From positions 59,989,131 to 60,053,130 of the forward strand of contig OX359247.1 of assembly GCA_947179485.1 (NCBI GenBank): a stretch of 64,000 nucleotides of DNA. Reading direction: 5' to 3'. This document shows positions 25,698-36,572 of this stretch, in pieces. The position numbers and the translations under genes were made by a program. The notes under the pieces are model-generated. The model saw only the letters and a list, made by a program, of their open reading frames with translations. It searched no databases and was not told the DNA's origin. How positions within the stretch are numbered: position 1 is the stretch's first letter; every line of letters begins with the position of its first letter. Origin of the DNA: Allacma fusca. Taxonomy: Eukaryota > Arthropoda > Collembola > Symphypleona > Sminthuridae.

Positions 25698-26935
25698 TAC
25701 AAGGACCATACAAATTCCTATTGACGAGGATTGCTGACAATATTTATAATGATGAGAGCCCCGTTCTTATACCAAGGGTCGGATTCTGTTAAATCCTTCC
25801 AGGGTTGATATTACAGTACGAGTTGACTGTAGGAGCTTGTTTGGAGGGGCGAGCATAAAACTTATCTTGTGGCTCGTTCAAAAGTACGCTTCGAGAGGGT
25901 AGCATTTGGATAGCTTGTGTATAACTTTGTCTTCACTTAAAACGCTCCTTTGACGGCAAGTGGTCCCTGGAATTACATTGTACGTACATGGGCCCCGAGA
26001 ACTACACACCGTGTACACACGCTTGAACACAGTCATGCTTAAATCAAATCCTTCATGGTCTCCTCTGCTAAGAAGCAATCAGAAGGGTTCAAAATTCAGA
26101 GACAAATTCCCCCGTCTACCCCTTAACACTTCTCGAACAGGCTTGTTTAAATTCTTACGGAATTGAAGGCTTTATACCTTCATATTTCAAATCCCCTTTG
26201 GAAGCAGCCACATTACTCTCATGATTAGCATTATAAATTGTACTGCTCTTGTCCAGGGATTCAATTCTGACTGAAAAGGGTCTATATAATCTTATACTAC
26301 TACTTCTTAACAGTCCTCCAGGATTTTCAATTTGTTTCTCGTAGAAATTCTCCAGGAATCCAATTTTACTTTACAAGTTTGCCAGAAATTAAATTTAGAG
26401 TCGGACGGCTACATGTGTCCAAGAAGTTTGAGCTACTGACTTCAGATTTTTCTGATAGGAGAATTTAAGAGAATCCTGGGCTATGTTAGTTTCCAAATTT
26501 GAGTGGATGCCTTGATATGAAGTTATGATGGGACGACGGGAGTGACTGTGTGTGTGTGGGATTTTAACTCTTAGCGGGTCCGTTAGTTACGGAGTGATTT
26601 AGAATAGAGGTTGAGTCAGATTGGAGTTTGCTTCTGAACCCTTCCCCACAGGTACATATTAGAGGTAATAAAAAGGCCGTGTTCAATTTTGTCTCTTAGC
26701 AGACGGTACATAAGGACATATGTACATAGAGTGAAGGTACGTCTGACTTAAGAAGTACTGAAGTACCGACAGAAGAGGAGCTTTAACAAGCCCGAAAGTA
26801 TTATGGGGCTTAGGCCTTGTATGTATGTATGTATGTACCTATATATAAATATATATGGATGGAGTGTGCGTCTGTATGTGTGAGTCTCTATAGACAAGTA
26901 CCATTTGCTACGTGTAGGTGAGCGCGGTTGAGAAC

Positions 26936-26968
26936 ATCAAAGGACCCGCGGCCGCCAGTCCTTTGATC
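26936..26968. promoter_or_regulatory. Palindromic TCF/LEF-type sites with C-clamp helper-like motif
   Basis: ATCAAAGGAC (26,936-26,945) is repeated in inverted orientation as GTCCTTTGAT (26,958-26,967). The 12-base GC-rich spacer contains GCCGCCA (26,951-26,957). CCTTTGATC is the known TCF/LEF HMG-box consensus, and GCCGCCR is the helper site read by the TCF C-clamp in Drosophila Wnt-response elements. The surrounding 100 bases are unusually CpG-rich for this window. The match is visible directly; activity as a Wnt-responsive enhancer is inference. The palindrome could equally be an RNA hairpin or chance. Confidence 0.4.
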
Positions 26969-28960
26969 TCTGCAGCGTATGAGTACGAATGTGAAATGCG
27001 TCCATCGCGTGCCAAAATATCCATTTTAATCATAACAATAAATTTCCTCTTTCTTTGAACTGGTCTCATTGAAACCACTCTCTCTCTCTCCTTATTCTCT
27101 TTATGCAATAAATCCTATGCATGAGCCTCATATATATGTACAGAGGACTTTTTATCCATCATATCAACGTCTGTCCGTCATCACACACAGAATATTGACT
27201 TCATAGCTCTTGACTCTTTTTCCCTCTCTCTCTCTCTCTCTCACTCACTCACTCTCCTCCCTCCATAACCTAATTCATTCCCTTGCGGCTTCATGTAAAG
27301 CCAAAGGTAATGAGCCAGATTGGAATAAGTTAAGCAAGTTTTTAGACTTGGAGCAAACTATCCAATGAATTAGCAGAAGAAGGAACGGAGTCCTATAATC
27401 AGTAATTACACGTGAAAATAATGGGCTGCTGTGTCGGGAAACTGGAGCCCATCTACAAAAAATTCCAAATGCAAGAGTGAATTTTAAATTTAAAAGCTGC
27501 TAACCTCCGTCAAATCCACAGCTGCAGAAGTATACTATTTTTTTTACTGGGCGTTCAGTCAAAGCCCACTAATAATTTAATGGGACTTACCATTTTTGCA
27601 CACTCTCAATGAAAATGTCACAAATCACTTCTGACAATTTTCATCCACCACCTACAAATGTTTGTAATAATTATCTTCCATAAATTATTTTTTTGTAAGA
27701 AATCTTCAAGCAATTGTGGTATAAACTTTCAAAGAATTTTCCCATCTGCTAATTTTGCCTCCCGTGCTTTTGTTGAACCTTGAATAAAAATTAATGGAAT
27801 TCTATTCCTATTCCTTGCGCCCTTCAAAATTTTCTGTCATAAATCTGTTGTTTAAGTTCCAAGTAAAAATCGTCAACAAAAAATAATTTGTCATGGATTT
27901 TAATAATATTTCCCTCGTTTTGCTTGCCAATGAAGGAGAAATGACTAATTTTAAAGTTCCTTCGGCAAGATCAAATGTTACTTCCGAACCCATCATTTGA
28001 ACTTTATAAATTCCGGACGTTAGCATAATTTCATGAGTGTTTCTTTATTAACTGTATCCCTGAGCAGTTTTATTTTTATCCCTGGGCTATAGTATAGATA
28101 TAGTAATGCTTCAAGAATGCTCCTCACTCTTGCATGGTTACTTTGCTTTGACTGGGATTTCCAAGGGTGCTCTTTTGATTTCAAAACTGACTCATTTCCG
28201 CTTTAGCTTTATTAGATTTTAAAGCTGCTTCCATCAGCATTCCAGAAGTTACAGTGCACTTCGGTAAAAAAAAAAGAATATTGTAAATAGGAATTTAAAA
28301 TTTGGTTCTCATACGAATAACCAATGTGATAAGAGGGTCTGTAATTTCGAATAGATTTTAAGGATGATTATGCATCGCCTATTATGATAAGACACGCTAT
28401 GCCCATAGAATGTCCAATACGTCACTTAGACGAGTACTTCCCTCGTATAATTTGTATGCGTCTCCCATAATGATCCTAATAGATTGTGTGATATGGCGCA
28501 TGTAATTAAAGGGACTTCCGAAGTTTCAACAATGTTTACAGATGCTCATTCCCGTCTGAGAGCTGATGATATAACTATGTTTTAATTATAGGTAATTATA
28601 TTGTTTATCTCCATCTACCTGTGTCCCATCTGGAGAAGCCGCCAAGGACAGAGTACGGAGGGTACTTGTGGGTAATTAAAATGTCATAAAATGTTGAGAG
28701 AGGAAAGAGGAGCGGGTTATTTGAGCGATAGTTTTTTCCGCTGTAAAGGCCAAAGAACTAAAGTGGCACCTCCAAGAGCTCCACTGTTTTTGCATGTGTT
28801 AGCATATGACAGGATATGTTTGCATATGAGTGTTTTAATAATGAGTGCTTGTACTTGCTCTGTGTGTGTGTGTGTGTCTGTGTCTGTGTACATGCTCTAA
28901 TAAGCATGCCGCTGCTCCTTTCCAATATATAAGATATTCCCTTTTTGCTACCACTCCGAC

Positions 28961-28995
<35 letters not shown>
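28961..28995. repeat. (CT)n microsatellite
   Basis: About 17 CT units with one CC interruption. Confidence 0.9.
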
Positions 28996-29348
28996 AGTTA
29001 CAGGGATGTATGTACATATGTACATGAGTCTACGTAAATGGGGAAAGGAGCTCGCGTTTGAAGTTCTCTGGTGAGCATAAAAAATGTGCGTTTTTTTGTG
29101 AGTCGGCGGTTGTGCAAAAACGGGTTGTCATCTCTGTTCCATGGCATTTCTTTCATGTTGTCCCTTTGAGTGGTAGCGGCACGGAAGATCACAAGGCAAA
29201 GGAATTGACTACAAAAAGCAACCGAAACAATCGAAATCTGTCTCTCTCCAAAGCGCACACTGGAAACTGCACAACGGAGCCGCCAACAACTTTTCCTTTG
29301 ATCTTCCCCGCTCGATTCAATTGGTCATACTCCTCCTTCTCCTCATCT

Positions 29349-29368
29349 TTCTTCTCTTTCTCTCTCCC

Positions 29369-29401
<33 letters not shown>

Positions 29402-29402
29402 A
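29349..29402. repeat. (CT)n microsatellite
   Basis: Long CT-rich array with periodic CC interruptions. It is followed by further pyrimidine-rich sequence to about 29,460 and by a CA array at 29,513-29,540. Confidence 0.9.
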
Positions 29403-31746
29403 TTGCACTCACTCTCATCTCTCTGTCTCTCATCCTCTCATCCTCTCATCCCTTTCAAACTCTGCGGGCTCTTTTGCTCTTTCTCCGGACCCAATTCAAA
29501 CCCCCCATACACATACACACACACGCACACACACACACACTACCATCATATTAGCCACACTATTTTCCTCATACAGTTTAAATCCCTCAGTCACTCACAC
29601 ATCAATTATCGCATTTAATAAGCATTGGAAAAATCCCTCCTTTTAGCCACACATCCCAACCGACAAACCCTATTTTCGCACCTGACCCACATTGTCGGCT
29701 TCCCTCCAAAGGTTAGAGATTCTATTACCAATAATACAGTGAATAAATAAATACAGTACAAGGGTGCTATTGCAACACCCCTCACATTCACACGGGCTTC
29801 CCATTGCCATATCGTATGCTGATCCCTTGCAAGGAAAAAAACTTGAACTGGTATTATTAACATTAAAGTAAATGGGAATGCAGAATGCACCCAAATATTT
29901 TTCTTACTCCTCACGATTTTCTTCTACACAGAAATCCCTTATAAAAGTGTAAACTAATTGCCTGGTAATTCTTATCCGGGTCGACATGAAATAGGATTCT
30001 ATTTACGTCACCATGGGCTTCATCTCTGTCTTTTAACTCTGCTCTCAATATGCTCCAAATAGCCCGGTTTGTTTATAGTAATTAGCCATAGATAGATATG
30101 TATGTATGTATGTGTGCTGATTCTGCATCTGAGTATCTGGCTTGAGCGCATGCAGTAGTGCAATTCACCTGTGTACAGTGCAGATGAGCTTCTGTCAAGG
30201 TTATAAAAGCACCACGAGGGATAATAATTGGTGGAGCGGCAACTCCAGTGTGCTCTCACTCCAAGGGATCCCTCACAAGATCATTTTCTCAGTGAGGGCA
30301 TATTCAGTGTTCATACATAGCCACCCTGCAATTTCTATTTGTTATTCTAATTGGGGCATTCTTATTACTAAAGCTCAAAATTTCCCTATTGTGTCCCTCC
30401 ACGCTCTGTATATTGTGTCAGAGAGAGATCTCTCTCTCTCTCTTTCTCTAAAACGATCCATAAAATCTCCAAAATGTTAGAATGTATAGGAATTAAGACT
30501 TCCCCCCGGCTCCAGTAGGGAAGTAATTCTAGAGATTCGGCGATTCCAGTATAATTATAATTACTGAAGACAGCAGGTCAAGTATAGAAAGTACAATGGA
30601 AGTGGAGGCAGGTGAACAAGGGCCAGGGATGAGTCCATTCGTGTGGCAATTGTCTTTGTGGGGATGCATTTTAGTAGATTATAATACGGGCTTTAAAAAA
30701 AATGTGTCTGTTTTAAGGAAGAATGGAGAGCTGAGAGGGAAATGTATAATGTTAACGGACGTGGAATAATTACAACAGCTCTCGAAAAACAACTTGAAAC
30801 AACAATATGAGACAACAATAGATAACAAAACTGGGTCCAGCATCCAGTCCTTACACAAGATATTGTTACGTGCAGGCAGTACAGTGTGCTCCCATCAAAC
30901 AGGCCCTCTTATAATTATGTAAGAGCATTTTCTCTTTAGGTAATTACAAACGTACTTGGATTCATTCCCATTTATTACCATATAATTACATAATGTTGTT
31001 TTTGCAAATGCAAGACAAATTCCCATTTGGATGGGAAATGTCACTCCTTTTAGGAATAATCCCAAACGAGCCCTCCCAGTATTTAGCCTCTTAGTTGACC
31101 TCCTACTAAATAATTGCAGCATGACCTTAATCCCTGCCAGACAAGGATTACAGACAGATGACAATTCCCCCAAGTTTTGTCTCTTCCCATTACCACTGGC
31201 ACTTACAGCATTAAAAGCCACTATACTCCTCTAGGACAGGGAGTCAAATCCCATAATATTCTATTCCAGGGATTTCTCGTCAAATTTGTAATTGTAAATA
31301 CAAATTTACTCAAGACCCTTCAAGTATAATTATATTTAATTACACAATCCTTAAAAATCTCTCAACATAGAAGGGGAACTGTTCTCATAAAAGACAAAAC
31401 CCCTTACGAATCCTTTACAGCAAGATTTGGCTAAATTAATTATCAATCTGCTCAAGATCAGACTATATAATTGAGTGGGACTTTATAATGTGGTTTCAAA
31501 TATAAGGATAAATAAAAGTATGTACATATTTCGTTACGTCTGGAAATGACAATTATTGACACTTGGGAAAAATTAGGACTCCTTTCAAAAACCAAACAAT
31601 AATATGACAGTGATTGGTGCTTGGGTGAGACAGATGATAGACTATGCAGATATGTAATTATATGAGCCATATGAGTATGATCCTGAAAATCCTATTATTT
31701 CTAATTAATTGATTTTTTTTTTTAAAAAGAAACACCAGAAACTTAC

Positions 31747-31838
31747 ATGTTCCTCAAGTTTGTAGTATTTGCCGCGAAGCCTCAGCCTCCGGCCGAAAAT
31801 GGAAATGGACCGAATTTTGACGAGCCGGGAATCCCTCA
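31747..31838 (-). CDS. Candidate coding exon on the minus strand
   Basis: Read on the minus strand, a 92-base block follows an acceptor-like attcacaag and ends at a consensus donor (cat|gtaagtttc). The only compatible frame enters in phase 1 and leaves in phase 0, encoding RDSRLVKIRSISIFGRRLRL then RGKYYKLEEH. The basic, non-repetitive sequence and the strong donor favour a real exon. The plus strand of the same block is also open (it contains PPAENGNGPNFDEPG) and stops at TGA, so strand is not settled. I do not recognise the family. Confidence 0.4.
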
Positions 31839-34023
31839 CTTGTGAATTAAATGGTAATTACTGTGAAATTCCTGGAGAGCACTATCGCTTTGGAAAATAA
31901 TGATGAGGAGTTGTTTTGAGTGGGACACAATAACTGTGTGACTCGGAGCCTTATTTGTGGGAGGATGGAAGCGGATCTCCTTCCTTGTTGTTGGGAGAAT
32001 ACCTTTCGGATGAGAGACACTGTGCCAGTGCGGGCTTGCTAAGAAAGAATTCGGAACTGACTGCTCACATATCCTTTGGTGCGGAGGGCTTTTAGTATCA
32101 GGGAAATCACTCGCGTCCACGCAAACTCACGCACTCCAATTTGAGTTCCTCACACAACAACAAACCATCCGTCTCGTCCACTTGTCCAAATTGCGACTCA
32201 TTTCCAAATTACTTCCCCCCCCTCTCTCTCTCTCTCTCTCTCTCAGCTGTAATTCGTGGGCTTATTTTCCTCAGTATAGTATTTACTCTGACTCCTTATC
32301 CTCTTCCCACATTCTCAGTCGTCTGGGGCAACCACAAATAACTGTGTGCTAAAAACCCACACTTACGGAGAGGCAATCCCACTTGGTTAACACCGGACCT
32401 CAGTCTTAACTCTACTTCCTATCCTGAAGCATTGGAGAGGACTTAGTCGGAAGGCACTGCTCTCTGGGGAATTTTGTCCAACGGAGTAGGACTCCTAGCG
32501 TTATACTTTTGTCAATCCTATAATAATTATTATTATTCCCAATGAGGTTTCTACATGTGGCTGGGTACTTCTGTCAATGCTATTATTTCCCAATGCTAAG
32601 CTATTGTTACTCTCTCATGTGTGTCTCTGTGTGTGAGTGTGTGTGTGTGTGTGTTTGTATGAATTAGTAAAGTAACTTGAGGAGTTGTTGACCGCTCGAG
32701 GGATGCGTAAAGACTGAAGCTAATACTAGCACTGTGTAGTTGGTTCGTCAACAGACTGGTCTGCATCATTCAAGGTAAAGCCTTATAGCTTGGGGCTCCT
32801 AAAACTCAACTACACCCTCACACCCGACATCATCTCTCCAAAGATTGGCCCCTTTGGGAAGAGTCAATGGAAACCCCTGGGTTGATGGGCTCTCAGAGAG
32901 AGAGAGAGAGAGAGAGAGGATTGCGAGCTGCAATATTATTTTTACGAATCGTCCGTGAAGAGACAAAATGGGCTGGGTACATTTCGATGATGGGAAGGAA
33001 TACTATTGACATGAAATTGTACTCAATGGAAAATAGACCCATTGGCTTTAAATTTTTGACTCCTCTAAAAGCAAGACCAACTATTTTTAATTTACACGGA
33101 AAGCAAAGCGGTCTATTTTCAATTAACTTGGAGAGCAAAACGGACAAAAAATTTGCAATTTATCCAAGAAACAAAACGAATGATAATTTGAAGCATATCC
33201 TTTAGTAGAGTACAATATGCACTTGGTTCCTTTTGCCTTGAGTGAAAATACCCAATGGTTCAGGCTGTATTTACTGCAGGATGGGTAGCTACTCTCATAT
33301 ATACAAAAATAATATTTTTAAGGTCATCTCTCCCAGGCCCCATTTGCAAAAAGAAAATATGATGCGAAAGAAATTAATGTAAAGGAAATTGTGCTGTAAA
33401 AATATGACGTTAAAATAATGAGAATACATACATATTTGGATGCCAATGTGACACGTGTAAGGTCGACTCTCCATTAACTCAATCCTATATGCATGGACAA
33501 TGGCGTAACAAATGGAACCGTGTCCAAATATTCCACTCCTACTTAGATATTTTTTTAAAAAGCAGATCTCTTATAAAGAGATCCAACTATGTATGTTCTA
33601 TATATCTAGAACAGACATAAGAATTTGTATCAGATTGAGCCGAATTTAATTCAATAGGAACCCAAACTATGAAAAGATGCTATTTGAGCCCAGCCCAGTT
33701 TCCGATGCAGAAATGAATATGCACATTAAGTAGATTAGCTTTGTAACAGCGCCCTTTAAAATCCATAAAATGTGACTGGTACTCCAACTTGCTCTTTTTA
33801 TTAGACTATAAATTAACATAGTGTGAGAGGACAACGTCTTCATATTTCCGCCCGTATACTCAAAGCCAACTCCTCAAAGGGAGATCTGTACAACCAGACT
33901 GTACTGTTCCTGGATCCCAGGAGTGTAGATACTACTACAACAGAAGAGGAAGGAGATGAGAAGGGAAATATTATTGTGATATTGGCTTCCCTCTTGTTGA
34001 GGATCCAGTACAGTGTACAGGTA

Positions 34024-34217
34024 CAGTGGACACTGTCTCTATAAGGGAGACCCTTATAAGAGGAATTTTCTAGGTTTACAAATATTTCCGGCCAATTATA
34101 GTCCGTCCGCCTTGGATGCTCCATTAGAGACTTCGTAGTATTCAGTACAAAGGCCCGCTTGACAATGAGTGTCAAATATTGGGGATTCGATGGAAACGTT
34201 ACAGTCAGGGTGGACTG
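34024..34217. mobile_element. Short MITE with TA duplication
   Basis: 194 bp flanked by TA. The left end is cagtggacactgtctctata; the right end read inward is cagtccaccctgac. Internal cccttataagagg motifs match the family seen elsewhere in the window. Confidence 0.55.
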
Positions 34218-34465
34218 TATGTACACAGCCTTTTGAACTAGGGCTGGGTGTAATCTTATGCAAAGGGAGAATAAGTTGACGGGTTGGAACACAAAGGTAA
34301 AGTCGTTCTATTTTGATCAGGATCAGAGACTTCAAAAGCTTTCAGTTCCTTTCTGCATATATCAAGAGAGCGGAAGAAAGGCTTGGAATAAAGGCAAATG
34401 CAATCGTAGCATTGAGATAGACATATGTGATGAAAGGAGACGGAGATGAGGTTATATTGGAGGTA

Positions 34466-34518
34466 AAGAGAGAGAGAGAGAGAGAGAGAGAAAGAAAAAA
34501 AGAGAGAGAGAGAGAGAG
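34466..34518. repeat. (GA)n microsatellite, interrupted
   Basis: Two GA runs separated by an A-rich interruption. Confidence 0.9.
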
Positions 34519-35178
34519 CGAGGGTCGGCAGCTTTGAAATCCAGAGAGTCGACTCATGCGAAGATTATTTTTGCACCCAACATCAAAAGCGGCACTTCAA
34601 TGTAAATTGATATTCCGATAAATATCTATCCTTTTCTTCCAAACAGCACATTTCATTGGCCTGGACGGAATACTATGTCTACAGTCCAGTCCCTTTTTCC
34701 CAGCCACCCTTCTCAAACAAACAAAATCACATGTATCTAGTCCCACAGCAACTCCTTAGAAATCCCACCAAAAGAACATTGCGTTACGGACGATTAGTTT
34801 CCGAACATTTGTTACCCCACCTAGGGAATATCCTCCCCAGTCGGAAAACTAAAAGCGCTCGGAAGTAATTTTTTAGGTGCCTGTCATTTTAGGGTATGCC
34901 ATAGCCTACTGGTAAGCTAGGAAGGTAACGGCGCTGTCGTAACAACACGAAGTGGCGAATAAAATCTAGCGACGCCCGGCTACATTGATTTGATGTAGAA
35001 ACGACAGTGGTTAGTGTCATCATCTCATAATATGCCCAATGCTTGAAATATGATCAAACGCCTTTGAGTAAACTCAGCTAAATCGGCAATACATTTCTAT
35101 ATGGTATCAAAACGGTGCGTGCCGGGCATGCTGAATTTTGCTTTGTCAGTTTAATTCTGCGAACGTCGAGGCAACAAC

Positions 35179-36150
35179 ATGTTAGCTCCGGGAATAGTTA
35201 ACACGAAATTTTTTGCAGTTGTCTGTTTCTATACGAAAGAGAGCGGTGGTTCCAATAACATAGTTAACACCGCAAAGATTAAACTGTCATTGGCCAAATG
35301 TTAGTGGACCCTCATTGATAAAGTTAATGACAAATCCAAATTCCGTTCCGAAAAGTACTTGGAAACTCCACAGCGTTGAAGCCCAAGGAAAATACTGTAA
35401 GTTTTACTTTGATTTTTTATTACAACTAACACAATGTAATACGGTGGAATCAATTCAATTCATTTTATCATTTTATTTTCACCACACTCTTTGGCATTTT
35501 TTCAGGGACTCTCAAATCTGCTCGTAAAGCTGAGGAAAAGGCTTTGGAAACGTCTACTGTAGAAAGCGACACTGACAATGAGGTTCTGAGTATAGGGAGG
35601 ACCAGGCAAAGACGAAAACAACCTTGTCAGAAGGAATCTAAAAGAAGCGACTCCGAAGAGAGAGAAACTACTAATCATTGTAGCAACTTGGCTTTATTAA
35701 CACCAGAACAAGAAATCTTGCAAGGTATTTTCGATATTAGATTTTGTAGAATTTATTTCCGGACACTGGACATTTTTGAGTACCACGTTATTCCTATACA
35801 ATGTCAAAATATAACGTGTATTGTTTTACAGATACATTTTTGAATCCTCCAAACCATCCTCATATTCCGACTCCGATCATCACATGGGATTTGGATATAG
35901 CATCAGGGTCAGATTGCATTTTACTTGAACGTTTGCTAGGATAGGAGCCTCAAGTTGCGTTGCAAGAAGGAAGTCAGATAATATTTACACATCTTCCGGA
36001 AACTAGAGAGCTTCCCTATGTAGAAACGAGGGATGCTGGTGCTCGGACAGCACATCGGGGGGAAAATTTAGCTAAATATTTAAGTATTCTACCATTGTAT
36101 GTTGAACCGCTCTCAAGTTTCTTATTGCCTGTCTATATTGTTCAAGCTAG
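35179..36150 (+). pseudogene. Decayed spliced gene, DUF4806-family-like N-terminal region
   Basis: An ATG at 35,179 opens a reading that includes FFAVVCFYTKESGGSNNIV and stops at TAG after ...LSLAKC. After a frameshift the reading resumes as STWKLHSVEAQGKYW. A donor at 35,399 (tact|gtaagt) joins in phase 1 to 35,506 (tttttcag), giving TLKSARKAEEKALETSTVES, and a donor at 35,725 joins in phase 1 to 35,832. After that intron the frame reads DTFLNPPNHPHIPTPIITWD, meets another TAG, and stays open to about 36,150. The order FAVV..., W.L..V...GKY, ARKAEEKA, acidic/basic Ser-rich tail resembles the N-terminal part of uncharacterised arthropod proteins that often end in DUF4806; I do not see that domain here. 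One frameshift and two stops mark it as a pseudogene. CpG-rich DNA from 34.9 to 36.6 kb sets it apart from its surroundings. Confidence 0.5.
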
Positions 36151-36572
36151 CCATGTTTCAAGTGTATTTATTATATTCAATTTCAATAATTCGGAAATGT
36201 GTATTTTTTCCTTTAAATGTTGTGTATTCTTATGGTTGTTGATTGCTTAAATAAAAGAAGTAATAACTACATATCAATAATATGGGCAAATTAGTATAAC
36301 CATCGCCGCCGCATCATAAGGCATACATCATAAATGATGCGCCTGATATTAATTTGGGAAGCGCTCACATATATACGGCGGATCAAGGGCGCTATTAATT
36401 TCGTATATTGAAGGCGACGTAGTAATGATAGCGCCACTACAGAGGGGCTCCTCATGAATAAACTTTGTGCTGCTAACCCGGCAATGCTGGAGCGCACAAG
36501 CGCCCACTGATACAATTCTGACACGCAGGCCGTCCCACGGCTTATATTATTTACGTGTAGTCGGGCATACAT

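Larger units (their letters stand above)
25700..31746. other. Noncoding stretch with microsatellites
   Basis: No supported gene. Contains CT arrays (27,222-27,241; 28,961-28,995; 29,349-29,402), CA/GT arrays (28,860-28,878; 29,513-29,540), a tetranucleotide tgta run near 26,819-26,837, the regulatory-looking palindrome at 26,936-26,968, and MITE-like ends near 30,878. The 186-codon ORF at 29,058-29,618 runs through CT and CA arrays and is rejected. Confidence 0.4.
31839..34900. other. Noncoding stretch, possible 5' region
   Basis: Microsatellites (32,222-32,244 CT; 32,628-32,654 GT; 32,894-32,919 GA; 34,466-34,518 GA) and a MITE (34,024-34,217). A minus ORF at 31,836-32,120 begins only with GTG and has no recognised domain. 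A plus-strand block near 32,680-32,776 ends at a donor (cattcaag|gtaaag) and could be an untranslated exon. Confidence 0.35.

Noticed and set aside
26821..26840. tgta tetranucleotide run considered as a CRISPR-like or regulatory array
   Set aside because: It is an ordinary microsatellite without spacers; nothing in the window resembles a CRISPR array.
29058..29618. 186-codon plus-strand ORF
   Set aside because: More than half is CT and CA microsatellite giving Ser/Leu and Thr/His runs; the rest has no recognisable feature.
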